A stretch of DNA of 64,000 bases from Rhizobium sp. (GCA_002796995.1 PEKW01000007.1:124001-188000), one strand, 5' to 3'. Positions 8,771 through 21,526 are shown, counted from the stretch's first letter. Notes: generated from the sequence alone by a model not told the origin. Program-made: numbers and translations.

Positions 8771-11440
8771 ATGACCGACAACAAAGACGACAAGACACTC
8801 AGCGCGCCGGGCAAGAAGACCCTCACCCTGAAACCGTCAGGTGTGACCCAGGGTACCGTGCGCCAGGACATGGGTCGCGGTCGGACCAAGGCCGTAGTGG
8901 TCGAGACGCGCAAGCGCCGCCCGACCCGTCCCGAAGACGAAAAGATCGTAACGCCGGTAGCGCCGGTGGTGCGCGCGCCTGAGCCCGCGGCAGCCCCGGT
9001 TGTCCAGGCCCGTCCCGCAGCACCTGCCCCGCAGACCCGCACGCACCAGCCCACCCCCCAGCCGCAGCGCCCGCCGCAGCAGCAGCCCGTTCGCCAGGAA
9101 CGCCCGCGCGGCGCCGTCCTGCACGACCTGTCGGCCGGTGAGATGGAAGCGCGCCGTCGCGCCCTGATCGAAGCCCAGGCCCGTGAAGTCGAGGAAGCCA
9201 AGCAGCGCGTCATCGACGAAGCCCGTCGTGTGGCCGAGGCCGAGGAACGCGCCCGCCTGGCGGCCGAAGAAGCCGAACGCCGTGCCAACGAGCCGCAGCC
9301 GGAAGAACCGGCCCCGGCTCCCGTGGCCGAAGCCGCGCCCGCAGCAGCGGCCGGCGACGCACGCACGGTGGCAAAGCCCGCCGCCGCTCCGTCCGCACCC
9401 GTCGCGCCCGGCTTCGTTCGTGGCCGCAAGGCCGGCGACGAGGAAGAGGAAGAACGCACGGTCAACCGCGGCGCACCCGGCCGGGGCCGAGTCCCCGTCG
9501 CTGCTCCCGCCAAGGTCCCGGCTCGCCCGAAGACCGAAGACGAACGCCGCCGCGGCAAGCTGACGGTTACCACGGTCAGCACGGACGACGACGGCAATGC
9601 CCGTGGCCGTTCGATGGCCGCGACCCGCCGTCGCCAGGAGAAGTTCCGCCGCAGCCAGATGCAGGAAACGCGCGAGAAGGTCATGCGCGAAGTCATCCTG
9701 CCGGAAACCATCACCATTCAGGAACTGTCGCAGCGCATGTCCGAACGCGCCGTCGACGTCATCAAGTACCTGATGAAGGAAGGCCAGATGATGAAGCCGG
9801 GCGACGTCATCGACGCCGACCTCGCCGAACTGATCGCCACCGAATTCGGCCACACCGTCAAGCGCGTCTCCGAGTCGGATGTTGAAGAAGGCATCTTCAA
9901 CGTCGCCGACGACGAGGGCGAACTGGTTTCCCGTCCGCCGGTCGTGACCATCATGGGTCACGTCGACCACGGCAAGACCTCGCTTCTCGACGCCATCCGC
10001 AAGACCAGCGTCGTCTCCGGTGAAGCCGGCGGCATCACCCAGCACATCGGTGCCTATCAGGTCGAACACAACGGCCAGAAGATCACCTTCATCGACACGC
10101 CCGGTCACGCTGCGTTCACCGCCATGCGTGCCCGCGGTGCGCAGGCTACCGACATCGCGATCCTGGTGGTCGCCGCCGACGACAGCGTGATGCCGCAGAC
10201 GATCGAATCGATCAACCACGCCAAGGCGGCCAACGTGCCGATCATCGTGGCGATCAACAAGATCGACAAGCACGAGGCCGATCCGCAGAAGGTGCGCAAC
10301 CAGCTTCTGCAGCACGAGGTCTTCGTCGAATCCATGGGCGGTGAAGTGCTCGACGTCGAAGTCTCGGCGAAGAACAAGCTGAACCTCGACAAGCTGCTCG
10401 AAGCCGTCCTGCTCCAGGCGGAAATCCTCGACCTCAAGGCCGATCCGAGCCGTACCGCCGAAGGCACCGTCATCGAAGCACAGCTCGACCGCGGTCGCGG
10501 CGCGGTTGCCACCGTGCTGGTCCAGAAGGGTACGCTTCGTCCGGGCCAGATCATCGTTGCCGGCGACCAGTGGGGCCGTGTGCGCGCCCTGGTCAACGAT
10601 AAGGGCGATCACGTCAAGGAAGCGGGTCCCGCCACGCCGGTCGAAGTGCTCGGCCTGTCGGGCACGCCTGCCGCCGGCGACCGGTTCGCCGTCGTCGAAA
10701 ACGAGGCCCGTGCGCGCGAAATCTCGGAATATCGTCAGCGTCTGGCCCGCGACAAGGCCGCCGCCCGTCAGTCCGGCCAGCGCGGTTCGCTCGAACAGAT
10801 GATGACCCAGCTGCAGAATACCGGCTTCAAGGAATTCCCGCTGGTCATCAAGGGCGACGTCCAGGGTTCCGTCGAAGCGATCGTCGCGGCCCTCGACAAA
10901 CTCGGCACCGACGAAGTTCGGGCAAGGATCGTTCATTCGGGCGCCGGCGCCATCACCGAGTCGGACATCTCGCTCGCGGAAGCGTCGAATGCGGCCATCA
11001 TCGGCTTCAACGTCCGCGCCAACGCCCAGGCCCGCACGGCTTCGGAGCGTGCCGGCATCGAGATCCGCTACTACAACATCATCTACGATCTCGTGGATGA
11101 CGTGAAGGCGGCGATGTCGGGCCTGCTCTCTCCGGAGCGTCGCGAAACCTTCCTCGGCAACGCCGAAATCCTGGAAGTGTTCAACATCACCAAGACCGGC
11201 AAGGTCGCGGGTTGCCGCGTCACCGAAGGCAAGGTCGAACGTGGTGCCGGCGTGCGCCTGGTGCGCGACAACGTCGTCATCCACGAAGGCAAGCTCAAGA
11301 CACTCAAGCGCTTCAAGGACGAAGTGGCCGAAGTGCCGATGGGCCAGGAATGTGGCATGGCCTTCGAGAACTACGAAGACATCCGCGCCGGCGATACGAT
11401 CGAGTGCTTCCGCGTGGAACATATCACGCGCACGCTCTGA
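8771..11440 (+). CDS. infB: Translation initiation factor IF-2
   Basis: 889 residues from ATG 8771, behind AAGGAACGGAACGGA; the TTG 21 bases upstream is less likely. It has a long Ala/Pro/Glu/Arg-rich N-terminal extension with a charged coiled coil (about 120-185), then the IF2 N-terminal fold. The GTPase domain has G1 [13 protein letters not shown]3 DTPGHAAF, G4 NKIDK and G5 SAKN, followed by domains II-IV. IF-2 brings fMet-tRNA to the 30S subunit and promotes subunit joining. The extension is low complexity and produces very long open frames on the other strand. Confidence 0.97.
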   Translation: MTDNKDDKTLSAPGKKTLTLKPSGVTQGTVRQDMGRGRTKAVVVETRKRRPTRPEDEKIVTPVAPVVRAPEPAAAPVVQARPAAPAPQTRTHQPTPQPQRPPQQQPVRQERPRGAVLHDLSAGEMEARRRALIEAQAREVEEAKQRVIDEARRVAEAEERARLAAEEAERRANEPQPEEPAPAPVAEAAPAAAAGDARTVAKPAAAPSAPVAPGFVRGRKAGDEEEEERTVNRGAPGRGRVPVAAPAKVPARPKTEDERRRGKLTVTTVSTDDDGNARGRSMAATRRRQEKFRRSQMQETREKVMREVILPETITIQELSQRMSERAVDVIKYLMKEGQMMKPGDVIDADLAELIATEFGHTVKRVSESDVEEGIFNVADDEGELVSRPPVVTIMGHVDHGKTSLLDAIRKTSVVSGEAGGITQHIGAYQVEHNGQKITFIDTPGHAAFTAMRARGAQATDIAILVVAADDSVMPQTIESINHAKAANVPIIVAINKIDKHEADPQKVRNQLLQHEVFVESMGGEVLDVEVSAKNKLNLDKLLEAVLLQAEILDLKADPSRTAEGTVIEAQLDRGRGAVATVLVQKGTLRPGQIIVAGDQWGRVRALVNDKGDHVKEAGPATPVEVLGLSGTPAAGDRFAVVENEARAREISEYRQRLARDKAAARQSGQRGSLEQMMTQLQNTGFKEFPLVIKGDVQGSVEAIVAALDKLGTDEVRARIVHSGAGAITESDISLAEASNAAIIGFNVRANAQARTASERAGIEIRYYNIIYDLVDDVKAAMSGLLSPERRETFLGNAEILEVFNITKTGKVAGCRVTEGKVERGAGVRLVRDNVVIHEGKLKTLKRFKDEVAEVPMGQECGMAFENYEDIRAGDTIECFRVEHITRTL

Positions 11441-11512
11441 GGCGACCACCGCACGGGATAACAGGACGGGCGCCGGACGATCCGGCGCTCGCTTCGTTTG
11501 AGGCGAAAAGAT

Positions 11513-11926
11513 ATGACCAGACCAACGACTTCCGCGCCCAACCAGCGCATGCTGCGTGTCGGCGAACAGGTGCGCGCCGCGATCTCGCAGGTGTTGCAGC
11601 GTGGCGAAGTGCGCGATCCGCTGATCGAAAAGACGGTGATTTCGATCTCCGAAGTCCGCATGTCGCCAGACCTCAGGGTCGCCAACGCCTATGTGACGCC
11701 GCTCGGCGTCGCCGACCATCAGGCGGTCATCGACGCTCTGAACCACCACGCCAAATATATCCGCGGCCGGCTCGGCCCCCAGCTCCGGCAGCTGAAATAC
11801 ATGCCCGAGGTGCGGTTCCGCGACGATACCAGCTTCGACAATTACCAGAAGATCGACGCGCTGCTGCGCTCGCCCGAGGTCCAGCGCGACCTGGGTCACA
11901 CCGACAGTGACGACGAACAAGAATAG
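11513..11926 (+). CDS. rbfA: 30S ribosome-binding factor RbfA
   Basis: 137 residues from ATG 11513; a TTG 15 bases earlier is in frame but less likely. The KH-type RbfA core is visible: [41 protein letters not shown] and [21 protein letters not shown]. RbfA binds 30S near the 5' end of 16S rRNA during late maturation and cold adaptation. It sits between infB (72 bases) and truB (6 bases) in the conserved operon order. Confidence 0.95.
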   Translation: MTRPTTSAPNQRMLRVGEQVRAAISQVLQRGEVRDPLIEKTVISISEVRMSPDLRVANAYVTPLGVADHQAVIDALNHHAKYIRGRLGPQLRQLKYMPEVRFRDDTSFDNYQKIDALLRSPEVQRDLGHTDSDDEQE

Positions 11927-11932
11927 AGGCGC

Positions 11933-12865
11933 ATGTCCAAACCCCGTAAACCCAAGGGCCGGCCGGTTTCCGGCTGGCTGATCCTCGACAAGCCGGTCGA
12001 TTTCGGCTCGACCGAGGCAGTCTCCAAGATCAAGTGGCTGTTCGACGCGCAGAAGGCCGGCCATGCCGGCACGCTCGATCCGCTCGCCTCCGGCATGCTG
12101 CCGATCGCGCTCGGCGACGCCACCAAGACTGTTCCCTACGTCATGGACGGCCGCAAGATCTACGAATTCACCGTGACCTGGGGTGAGGAGCGCACGACCG
12201 ACGACCTCGAGGGCGAGGCGACCCAGACGTCGCAGGAGCGTCCGAGCGAGGAACAGATCCGCGCACTGCTGCCGGCCTATACCGGCGTCATCTCGCAGAT
12301 CCCGCCGCAGTTCTCTGCGATCAAGATCGCCGGCGAGCGGGCCTACGACCTGGCGCGCGAAGGCGAGACCGTCGACATTCCGTCCCGCGAGGTCGAGATC
12401 TTCCGGCTGACGCTGGTCGGCTGCCCGGATGGGAACAGCGCACGTTTCGAAGTCGAATGCGGCAAGGGCACCTATGTGCGCTCGCTCGCCCGCGATTTCG
12501 GCCGCGACCTCGGCTGCTACGGCCACATCTCGTCGCTCAGGCGCTCCTTCGTAGCACCTTTCGCCGAGGAGACCATGGTGCCCCTGGCCGAACTCACCGC
12601 CCTCGAGGCGATCGAGGACAAGCAGGAGCGGCTGGCCGCTCTCGACGCGTTCCTGATCGACACCGGAGAGGCGCTTTCCGGCCTGCCGCATATCGCGATC
12701 ACCGATGACCAGGCGCATCGCCTGCGGATGGGAAATCCGATCCTGCTGAGGGGCCGCAACGCCCCGGTCGCCGAGGCGGACGCCTTTGCCACGTGCTTCG
12801 GCAAGCTGGTTGCGATCGGCGAGATCGGCGAAGGCGAATTCCGTCCGAGACGGGTGTTCGGCTGA
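11933..12865 (+). CDS. truB: tRNA pseudouridine(55) synthase TruB
   Basis: 310 residues. The catalytic motif [16 protein letters not shown] contains the nucleophilic Asp. The [20 protein letters not shown] and [14 protein letters not shown] blocks match the family, and a C-terminal extension resembling a PUA region follows. It makes pseudouridine 55 in the T loop of tRNAs. It starts 6 bases after rbfA, so the two are almost certainly cotranslated. Confidence 0.95.
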   Translation: MSKPRKPKGRPVSGWLILDKPVDFGSTEAVSKIKWLFDAQKAGHAGTLDPLASGMLPIALGDATKTVPYVMDGRKIYEFTVTWGEERTTDDLEGEATQTSQERPSEEQIRALLPAYTGVISQIPPQFSAIKIAGERAYDLAREGETVDIPSREVEIFRLTLVGCPDGNSARFEVECGKGTYVRSLARDFGRDLGCYGHISSLRRSFVAPFAEETMVPLAELTALEAIEDKQERLAALDAFLIDTGEALSGLPHIAITDDQAHRLRMGNPILLRGRNAPVAEADAFATCFGKLVAIGEIGEGEFRPRRVFG

Positions 12866-13017
12866 GCGGACCCCGTCCAAACAAAGCTTCCATTTCGCCA
12901 CGGGATGAGCTATAGGCACGCCAGCATGGCGGCTAGCCGTCTGCTTTCACGGCCTTTGCTGGACGACATCCCGGCATATGGCGTCTTATTTCTCCTGATA
13001 TTCAGAAAGGATTCCCG

Positions 13018-13287
13018 ATGTCGATCACTGCAGAGCGCAAGGCTGCCCTCATCAAGGAATACGCAACCGTCGAAGGCGACACCGGTTCTCCCGAAGTCCA
13101 GGTTGCGATCCTGACCGAGCGGATCAACAACCTCACCGGACACTTCAAGGACCACAAGAAGGATAACCATTCCCGCCGTGGCCTGCTGACGATGGTGTCG
13201 AGCCGTCGCTCGCTTCTTGACTACCTCAAGAAGAAGGACGAAGCCCGTTACACCAAGCTCATCACGAGCCTGGGCATTCGCCGCTAA
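13018..13287 (+). CDS. rpsO: 30S ribosomal protein S15
   Basis: 89 residues, the standard S15 length. It carries the family signatures ([38 protein letters not shown] and a C-terminal LITSLGIRR). An AGAAAGGA ribosome binding site precedes the ATG. S15 binds the central domain of 16S rRNA. It lies 152 bases after truB, probably with its own promoter in that gap, and is followed by a terminator and pnp. Confidence 0.97.
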   Translation: MSITAERKAALIKEYATVEGDTGSPEVQVAILTERINNLTGHFKDHKKDNHSRRGLLTMVSSRRSLLDYLKKKDEARYTKLITSLGIRR

Positions 13288-13294
13288 AAATCTT

Positions 13295-13330
13295 CCGGCG
13301 GACCATCCTCGCGAGGTCCGCCGGCTCTCT
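13295..13330 (+). terminator. Terminator/attenuator between rpsO and pnp
   Basis: A perfect 10-bp stem CCGGCGGACC (13295-13304) / GGTCCGCCGG (13315-13324) with a 10-base loop and then CTCTCTTT. In E. coli the rpsO-pnp border also carries a leaky terminator, and this hairpin occupies the same place. Confidence 0.75.
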
Positions 13331-13667
13331 TTCGGGACCCAGGTCCCGGCTGGCCATTCGGACGATCAAATCCGTTGGCCGCGAATGAAGGGCAGACCGG
13401 ATGGGCCGGCGCTGCCAAAACCAACCGATGACCTGTCATGGGGCAGGATTGCAGGATGCTTTCGCCGAAGGGATTCGGCCATGCAGGGAAGAGATCTCAC
13501 CTCCCCTTGCGCGAGAAGCCCTAAGCCTCCGGAACCGGAGGATATCTCTCGAAACGAAAAGCCTCCCGCTGTCTTGCCCGTGATGCGTCAGCATAGCCAC
13601 GGCCGCCACCGGATCCCTTGCGGGTCCCGCCATCAAGGCCGGCAGTCGTGGAAGAAGGACAAGATAG
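13331..13667 (+). promoter_or_regulatory. Long pnp leader region
   Basis: About 340 bases with no credible gene between the rpsO terminator and pnp. It contains a CCTCCGG/CCGGAGG hairpin (about 13526-13542) and a purine-rich ribosome binding site (GGAAGAAGGA) just before pnp. The E. coli pnp leader is cut by RNase III and then repressed by PNPase itself. The length and hairpin here are compatible with such control, but no site is proven. Confidence 0.4.
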
Positions 13668-15812
<2,145 letters not shown>

Positions 15813-15835
15813 GCGGCCCCTTCCCTTTGACAGTG

Positions 15836-15864
15836 AGGCGCGGAAACCTTCCGCGCCTTTTTTA
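15836..15864 (+). terminator. Rho-independent terminator after pnp
   Basis: Perfect 10-bp stem AGGCGCGGAA (15836-15845) / TTCCGCGCCT (15849-15858), 3-base loop, then six T including the last stem base. It ends the rimP-to-pnp cluster. Confidence 0.9.
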
Positions 15865-15884
15865 TTCGCCCGGAGAGCCCTGCC

Positions 15885-16901
15885 ATGAGCCGCGAAACGC
15901 TGAAGACCCTGTTCCATCCCTTTGCCAGCGGCACGGTTGCCGCTCCCCGCTCCGACGAGCGCTTCCTGTTCATCGGCGCCGAGGCGGGCTTTGCCACGCC
16001 TGACGAGTTCACCGCCTCGCTGGTGCCCGTCCAAGGCCATCGCGGCGAGTTCCTGAAGCTCGAGGCCGCGCGGCTCGCTCCGATCCCCCATATCGAGGGC
16101 GAGGGTTTCGACGGCGCACTGATCCTGCTCGGCAAGCACCGGGGCGAGAACGACAATCGCGTTGCCGAGGCGCTTGGCCGGGTAAAGGCGGGCGGTCTGG
16201 TCGTGGTCGCCGGCGGCAAGGAAGACGGCGTGCAGCCGATGCGCAAGCGTCTGGCCGGGCTCGGGATCGAAGCCGAGCACATGCCGAAATATCATGGCGT
16301 CGCCCTGTGGTTCTCCGTACCGGACGATACGGCAGCAGCCATCGCCAAGCTTGCAGCGCGCGAAACCCTCGTTGACGGCCGCTTCCACACCCGCGCCGGC
16401 ATGTTTTCGCATGACCGCATCGATGACGGCTCCGAGCTGCTGGTGAGCCGCCTGCCCGAGAATTTCGACGGCAATGCCGCCGACTTCGGCGCCGGCTGGG
16501 GCTATCTGTCGGCCATGCTGGCCACGCGCTCGCCGCGGACCGCGCGCGTCGACCTGTTCGAGGCCGATTTCGACGCGCTGGAATGTGCCAAGGTGAACCT
16601 GGCAGAGAATTGCCCCAACCTGACGGCCCGCTTCTTCTGGCAGGACCTGACGCGCGAGCCGGCCAAGGAAAAATACGATCTCGTCATCATTAACCCGCCG
16701 TTCCACCAGGGCCACGCGGCGGAACCCGGTCTGGGCCAGGCGATGATCAAGGCAGCGGCCCACGCGCTGCGCGGCGGCGGCCAGCTGCTGCTGGTGGCCA
16801 ATCGCGGCCTGCCCTACGAGGCGATCCTCGCCGAGGACTTCCGCGAGCACGGAGAGACCTGCCGCAACGCGCGCTTCAAGGTTCTCTGGGCCAAGAAATA
16901 G
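15885..16901 (+). CDS. RsmC-like class I SAM-dependent rRNA methyltransferase
   Basis: 338 residues. The C-terminal half is a Rossmann methyltransferase with the SAM loop ADFGAGWGYLSAML and the catalytic NPPFHQG motif typical of RsmC/RlmG enzymes that make N2-methylguanosine in rRNA. The N-terminal half (residues 1-165) resembles the degenerate methyltransferase-like domain of that family. It follows the pnp terminator by 20 bases, so it needs its own promoter or read-through. Whether it targets 16S or 23S rRNA cannot be read from sequence. Confidence 0.85.
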   Translation: MSRETLKTLFHPFASGTVAAPRSDERFLFIGAEAGFATPDEFTASLVPVQGHRGEFLKLEAARLAPIPHIEGEGFDGALILLGKHRGENDNRVAEALGRVKAGGLVVVAGGKEDGVQPMRKRLAGLGIEAEHMPKYHGVALWFSVPDDTAAAIAKLAARETLVDGRFHTRAGMFSHDRIDDGSELLVSRLPENFDGNAADFGAGWGYLSAMLATRSPRTARVDLFEADFDALECAKVNLAENCPNLTARFFWQDLTREPAKEKYDLVIINPPFHQGHAAEPGLGQAMIKAAAHALRGGGQLLLVANRGLPYEAILAEDFREHGETCRNARFKVLWAKK

Positions 16902-16944
16902 GCCCGGCGGCCCAACCGTCCAACAGTATCGGTTTGGTGTAAGG

Positions 16945-16963
16945 CATCCGGATCTTCCGGATG
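16945..16963 (+). terminator. Possible terminator hairpin after the RsmC-like gene
   Basis: Perfect 8-bp stem CATCCGGA/TCCGGATG with a 3-base loop, 43 bases after the stop. There is no clear T-run, so termination by this hairpin is uncertain. Confidence 0.35.
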
Positions 16964-17039
16964 TCTGGTCTCTCGACAAACCGCGCAATCGGACTTAACC
17001 TGCGACGACATTGGCTTATCATTGGACGCCATATATTCG

Positions 17040-18068
17040 ATGTCTAATAAATCGATTGCCGACGAACTGACCGCCGTTGCGGGCGTCGCGTCCGCAGTCG
17101 CCGCGCATGCGCAGTCGTATGGCATAGACATCGCCCCCATTTGCAGCGCGCTCAAGATCGATCCGGACATATTCCAGAGCCTGACCGCCCGCATCAGCCT
17201 CGACCGGCTCTGCCGGCTGCTGGAGGCCTGCGCATTGCTGGCGGATGACGAGGCGTTCGGGCTGAAATGCGTCGACCGCTTTGTCCCCGGTTCGACAGGA
17301 CCGTTCGGATACGGCCTGATGACCGCGCCGACCGTCGGCGACTTCGTGCGTTTCCTCGCCGCACACATGCAATATGCCACCTATGCCAGCAATCTGCGCT
17401 TCACCATGGACGATCGCGGCGCCTCCCTTTCCTGGTCTTTCGCCCCGGCGATCGTCAAGCGCGACCAGTATGTCGACATGGGAATTGCCCTGACCCTCGC
17501 CCGTCTACGCGATATCGTCGGAATTCATGCGGATCTGGTCGAAGTCGAGCTGGAGCGGCCGCGACCAAAGGCGCCGCAGGTTTTCCGGGACTATCTGACG
17601 AAGAAGCTGCGCTTCGGCTGCCGCGAGAATGCCCTGCGTATCCCGGCGAGTCTCATCCCGATGGCGAACCCCAAGGCGGATGCCCGGCTGTTCTCGCTCA
17701 TGGATATCCAGTGTCGCACCATGCGGCCGGATGCCGACTATCAGGAGGGCAATTTCATCGACCAGGTGCGCAAGTTCCTGATCTTGCGCATGGCCGAGCC
17801 CAATTCGTCGCTCAGCGACATCTCCCCCCATTTTGGCATATCGGAGCGGACCTTCCAGCGCAGGCTGGCCGAGGAACACACGAGCCTCGCCGAGATCCGC
17901 GACGACCTCAGGCGCGAACTCAGCCTCAACCTGCTGACCGAGAGCGAACTGGCGATCTCGGAGATCTGCTATCGGCTCGGCTATTCCGCGCCGAGCGCCT
18001 TCACGCGATCCGTCACGCGCTGGTTCGGCCAGACCCCGACCGAACTGCGCGGACGCAAGTCCGCCTGA
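17040..18068 (+). CDS. AraC family transcriptional regulator
   Basis: 342 residues from ATG 17040; a TTG at 17022 is an alternative, and neither has a good ribosome binding site. The N-terminal domain (about 20-200) matches the AraC-type ligand domain PF12625 found in OruR/ArgR-like regulators (GPFGYGLMTAPTVGDFVRFL). The C-terminus has two helix-turn-helix units (SLSDISPHFGISERTFQRRL and AISEICYRLGYSAPSAFTRS) ending in GQTPTELR. It probably senses a small metabolite. No target gene is obvious next to it. Confidence 0.85.
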   Translation: MSNKSIADELTAVAGVASAVAAHAQSYGIDIAPICSALKIDPDIFQSLTARISLDRLCRLLEACALLADDEAFGLKCVDRFVPGSTGPFGYGLMTAPTVGDFVRFLAAHMQYATYASNLRFTMDDRGASLSWSFAPAIVKRDQYVDMGIALTLARLRDIVGIHADLVEVELERPRPKAPQVFRDYLTKKLRFGCRENALRIPASLIPMANPKADARLFSLMDIQCRTMRPDADYQEGNFIDQVRKFLILRMAEPNSSLSDISPHFGISERTFQRRLAEEHTSLAEIRDDLRRELSLNLLTESELAISEICYRLGYSAPSAFTRSVTRWFGQTPTELRGRKSA

Positions 18069-18316
18069 CTGGATCGGCGACGTCCCCGTGACGCTTTGCC
18101 TATTGACAATTCCCTCGCGACAGGCAGAAATGCTGACATATAGCTGACGCTTCGACGCAAACGGAAGTTAACCCTTCGTATGCGATGTTAAGCTTTTGGC
18201 GCCTGACGCGAATTACAATCGCGTCACTCATCCTTATATATCTGAGACGACGGACGTTGCGGTCAAAGATGACCGGCGACGAAGCACAGATTCAATCTTG
18301 GCGATCTCAGAACATC

Positions 18317-18580
18317 ATGGCGAATAACGATCAGTCTGCCGGACAGCCGTCCGGCCCGAAAACCGCATTGACCGATGCGGAAGTCAAGTGCCTGACGATG
18401 GTCGCCGAAGGCAAGCGGCCGCTCGATATCTGCAATCTGCTGCTGCTGTCCGAAATCGAGGTCGAGGGACTGCTGTCCTCCGCCGAGATGAAACTCGGCG
18501 CGCGCAATCGGCTTCATGCGGTCAGCATGGCCATGTTGATGGGGTCGATCGAGGTCGAGTACATCCACAAACCGGAGTAA
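18317..18580 (+). CDS. Small LuxR-type helix-turn-helix protein
   Basis: 87 residues from ATG 18317 (MANNDQSAGQPS); an ATG at 18269 is a possible longer start. The protein is essentially one GerE/LuxR DNA-binding domain (LTDAEVKCLTMVAEGKRPLD, LSSAEMKLGARNRLHAVSMA). It lacks a receiver or autoinducer domain. The recognition helix region is less typical (LLLSEIEVEGLLSSA), so DNA binding should be tested. It is convergent with fabI and shares a terminator with it. Target unknown. Confidence 0.65.
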   Translation: MANNDQSAGQPSGPKTALTDAEVKCLTMVAEGKRPLDICNLLLLSEIEVEGLLSSAEMKLGARNRLHAVSMAMLMGSIEVEYIHKPE

Positions 18581-18618
18581 GCTCGAGACATCGAGCTTGC
18601 GGACCACTCCGTGTTCAT

Positions 18619-18647
18619 GCCTGGCGCGATATGAGGTCGCGCCAGGC
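18619..18647. terminator. Bidirectional terminator between the LuxR-type gene and fabI
   Basis: Perfect 11-bp stem GCCTGGCGCGA / TCGCGCCAGGC with a 7-base loop, then ATTTCTC on the plus strand. It lies between convergent genes and can end both transcripts. A smaller 6-bp hairpin (18581-18596) directly follows the LuxR-type gene. Confidence 0.7.
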
Positions 18648-18676
18648 ATTTCTCGTTCAGGAACCGTGGAACATCC

Positions 18677-19495
18677 TTACTCGGCGTCGGAGCGACGCAG
18701 CATGTCGAGTGTCGGCATGGACGTGATATTGTACCCGGAGTCGACGTAGTGGATCTCGCCGGTCACGCCGCGCGAAAGATCCGAGAGCAGATAGAGCGCC
18801 GAATTTCCGACATCCTCGATCGTCACGGTGCGACGCAAGGGCGCGTTCTTCTGCTGCCAGGAGAGCATGGCACGCGCATCCGAGATGCCGGCGCCTGCAA
18901 GCGTGCGGATCGGACCGGCAGAGATCGCATTGACGCGAATGCCCCGCGGACCGTAATCGCCTGCCAGATACCGCACCGAAGCTTCCAGGGCGGCCTTGGC
19001 GACGCCCATGACATTATAGTTCGGCATGATGCGCACCGAGCCGCCATAGGTCAGCGTCAGCATCGAGCCGCCTTCGACCATCAGTTCGGCGGCGCGCTTG
19101 GCGATCTCGGTGAAGGAGAAGCACGAAATCACCATGGTGCGGGTGAAGTTGTCGCGCGTCGTATCGGCGTAGAGACCCTTCAGCTCGTTCTTGTCGGAAA
19201 AGCCGATCGCATGAACGATGAAGTCGAGCTTGCCCCAACGCTCCTTGAGCGCCTCGATGACCGTATCGACGGAGGCGATGTCCTCCACGTCGCAGGGAAG
19301 GAGGAAGTCCGAACCAAGTTCGGCCGCCAGCGGCTTCACCCGCTTGCCAAGGGCCTCACCCTGGTAGGTGAAGGCGAGCTCGGCACCGGCACCGGCCAAG
19401 GCCTGTGCGATGCCCCAGGCAATCGAGTGACTGTTGGCGACACCCATGATGAGGCCGCGCTTTCCCTGCATAGAGGCGATCATGCGGTTATCCAT
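18677..19495 (-). CDS. fabI: Enoyl-ACP reductase (NADH) FabI
   Basis: 272 residues from ATG 19495. FabI features are the nucleotide-binding [30 protein letters not shown] and the Tyr-x6-Lys catalytic pair in [10 protein letters not shown]. The [16 protein letters not shown] loop near the active site is also present. It reduces the trans-2-enoyl-ACP in fatty acid elongation and is the triclosan target type. The start overlaps the fabB stop by 8 bases, so fabA-fabB-fabI form one operon. Confidence 0.95.
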   Translation of the reverse strand: MDNRMIASMQGKRGLIMGVANSHSIAWGIAQALAGAGAELAFTYQGEALGKRVKPLAAELGSDFLLPCDVEDIASVDTVIEALKERWGKLDFIVHAIGFSDKNELKGLYADTTRDNFTRTMVISCFSFTEIAKRAAELMVEGGSMLTLTYGGSVRIMPNYNVMGVAKAALEASVRYLAGDYGPRGIRVNAISAGPIRTLAGAGISDARAMLSWQQKNAPLRRTVTIEDVGNSALYLLSDLSRGVTGEIHYVDSGYNITSMPTLDMLRRSDAE

Positions 19496-20711
19496 TGTGA
19501 CGCTGGAAGACGAGAGTTGCGTTGGTGCCGCCGAAGCCGAAGGAATTGGACAGAACGGTGTCCATCTTCGCATTGTCGATGCGCTTGCGCACGATCGGCA
19601 CGCCGTCGAATTCGGGGTCGAGTTCGGTGATGTGGGCGCTTTCGCCGATGAAACGTTCTTGCATCATCAAGAGCGCATAGATCGATTCCTGCACGCCTGC
19701 AGCGCCGAGGGAATGGCCGGTCAGGGACTTGGTCGACTGGATGTGCGGGATCTTGTCGCCGAAGACTTCGCGGATCGCGCCGATCTCCTTCGAATCGCCA
19801 ACCGGCGTCGAGGTGCCGTGGGTGTTGATGTAGTCCACCTCACCCTTCACGGTCGACAGCGCCTGGCGCATGCACCGCTTGGCGCCTTCGCCAGACGGCG
19901 CGACCATGTCGTAGCCGTCCGAAGTCGCGCCATAGCCGACGAGTTCGGCGTAGATCTTGGCGCCGCGGGCCTTGGCGTGTTCCAGTTCCTCGAGCACCAG
20001 CACACCGGCGCCGCCGGCGATGACGAAACCGTCGCGCGACACGTCATAGGCGCGCGAGGCGGTTGCCGGCGTGTCGTTGAACTTGGAGGACATGGCGCCC
20101 ATGGCGTCAAACAGGTTCGACATCGACCAGTCGAGATCTTCGTGGCCGCCGGCGAACATCACGTCCTGCTTGCCCCACTGGATCATCTCCGCCGCGTTGC
20201 CGATGCAGTGCGCCGAGGTCGAGCAGGCAGACGAGATCGAGTAGTTGACGCCGTGGATCTGGAACCAGGTGGCGAGCGTTGCAGATGCCGTGGAGGACAT
20301 CGCCTTCGGCACGGCAAACGGGCCGATGCGCTTCGGGCTCATGTTCTTGCGGGTAATGTCGGCCGCTTCCACGATGGTGCGGGTGGACGGACCACCCGAG
20401 CCCATGATGATGCCGGTCCGCTCGTTCTGGGCGTAGTCCTTTTCCTCGAGACCGGAGTCCGCCAGCGCCTGCTTCATGGCGACGTGGTTCCAGGCGCCGC
20501 CCTGCGACAGGAAGCGCATGGCGCGACGGTCGACGAGATCGGTCGGATCGAGCGCGGGCTTGCCCCAGACCTGGCAGCGGAAACCGTATTCGGCGAAATC
20601 CGGCGAGAACTGGATACCCGACTTCGCTTCGCGCAGTGATGCCGTCACCTCTGCCGCGTCGCTCCCGATGGAGGACACGATTCCAAGTCCCGTAACAACT
20701 ACCCGTCTCAT
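19488..20711 (-). CDS. fabB: Beta-ketoacyl-ACP synthase I FabB
   Basis: 407 residues, a thiolase-fold condensing enzyme. The catalytic Cys lies in [12 protein letters not shown], and the two His and Lys in [11 protein letters not shown] and [24 protein letters not shown] loop sits near the C-terminus. Pairing with fabA identifies the FabB type that elongates unsaturated intermediates. It lies 41 bases after fabA and overlaps fabI. Confidence 0.95.
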   Translation of the reverse strand: MRRVVVTGLGIVSSIGSDAAEVTASLREAKSGIQFSPDFAEYGFRCQVWGKPALDPTDLVDRRAMRFLSQGGAWNHVAMKQALADSGLEEKDYAQNERTGIIMGSGGPSTRTIVEAADITRKNMSPKRIGPFAVPKAMSSTASATLATWFQIHGVNYSISSACSTSAHCIGNAAEMIQWGKQDVMFAGGHEDLDWSMSNLFDAMGAMSSKFNDTPATASRAYDVSRDGFVIAGGAGVLVLEELEHAKARGAKIYAELVGYGATSDGYDMVAPSGEGAKRCMRQALSTVKGEVDYINTHGTSTPVGDSKEIGAIREVFGDKIPHIQSTKSLTGHSLGAAGVQESIYALLMMQERFIGESAHITELDPEFDGVPIVRKRIDNAKMDTVLSNSFGFGGTNATLVFQRHNG

Positions 20712-20752
20712 CTCTCAGACCTTCTTATTATGGTGGTTTGGACGGCCCCTGT

Positions 20753-21268
20753 TCAGGCCGTCTTTTCCTTGGACAGACCGACGCGAAGGTCGGTTGCCTG
20801 ATAAATGGTTTCGCCGTCGGCCTTCAGCCAGCCATCGGCGGTACCGAGCACCAGACGACCGCGCATGACGCGCTTGAAGTCGATGCCGTATTCGAGCAGC
20901 TTGGTGGCCGGGCGAACCATGCCCTTGAACTTCACTTCGCCGGTGGACAAAGCCATGCCGCGGCCGGGCTCTCCGAGCCAGCCGAGGAAGAAGCCGGTCA
21001 GCTGCCACATGCCGTCGAGGCCGAGACATCCCGGCATGATCGGATTGCCCTGGAAATGGCACGGGAAATACCAGTCGTCCGGATGGACGTCGTATTCTGC
21101 GCGAATGTAGCCCTTGTCGAAGGCGCCGCCCGTTTCGGAGATGTCGGTGATCCGGTGGACCATGAGCATCGGCGGCAGGGGAAGCTGCGCATTGCCGGGG
21201 CCGAACAGCTCGCCGCGACCGCAGGCAAGAATTTCTTCGTAGTTATAGCTGGATTGTCTTGGTGCCAT
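20753..21268 (-). CDS. fabA: 3-hydroxydecanoyl-ACP dehydratase/isomerase FabA
   Basis: 171 residues, standard FabA length. The hotdog-fold active site is intact: His71 in [12 protein letters not shown] and Asp85 in [10 protein letters not shown], one residue off the E. coli numbering. It dehydrates 3-hydroxydecanoyl-ACP and isomerises the double bond, starting unsaturated fatty acid synthesis. It is the first gene of fabA-fabB-fabI and is divergent from irr across 307 bases. Confidence 0.96.
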   Translation of the reverse strand: MAPRQSSYNYEEILACGRGELFGPGNAQLPLPPMLMVHRITDISETGGAFDKGYIRAEYDVHPDDWYFPCHFQGNPIMPGCLGLDGMWQLTGFFLGWLGEPGRGMALSTGEVKFKGMVRPATKLLEYGIDFKRVMRGRLVLGTADGWLKADGETIYQATDLRVGLSKEKTA

Positions 21269-21316
21269 TTTCTTCTTCTTCCCCCCTCAGGCTTCGCGTT
21301 CACGGACCCTTAGAGC

Positions 21317-21344
21317 AAGATAGGGACAAATTGAAGTCCCACAA
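21317..21344 (-). promoter_or_regulatory. Candidate promoter of the fabA-fabB-fabI operon
   Basis: On the minus strand TTGTGG (21344-21339), a 16-base spacer and TATCTT (21322-21317), about 50 bases before the fabA start. The match is moderate. The rest of the fabA-irr gap shows no gene. Confidence 0.35.
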
Positions 21345-21497
21345 TAGCCGACATCGGATCACGGGAGACTTCCCGATCCGTCGCCACCTGGTGACTTTAG
21401 CCGTCGCATACAGGAAGCCCCCCGTCAGGACCAGACCCAAAACCGCCAAATCGCGGCTTTTTAGGCACTTTGTCGGGCCGCGGGCCGGCGGAAACTA

Positions 21498-21526
21498 TTG
21501 AAAGGGGGGCGCTTAAAAGTTATATC
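21498..21526 (+). promoter_or_regulatory. Candidate promoter of irr
   Basis: TTGAAA (21498-21503), a 17-base spacer and TATATC (21521-21526), giving a leader of about 43 bases. It overlaps the first codons of the longest possible irr frame and so supports the downstream start. Confidence 0.5.

Noticed and set aside
8837-12919. Very long minus-strand open frame opposite infB-rbfA-truB
   Set aside because: It is the antisense of three certain genes in a GC-rich genome with strong third-position bias. Its composition (His/Asp/Arg/Gly repeats) is typical of a shadow and no domain is recognisable.
18104-18320. TTGACA and nearby TTAA motifs before the LuxR-type gene as promoter or CtrA sites
   Set aside because: No good -10 at proper distance from TTGACA, and the TTAA pairs are 16 bases apart and not 7.
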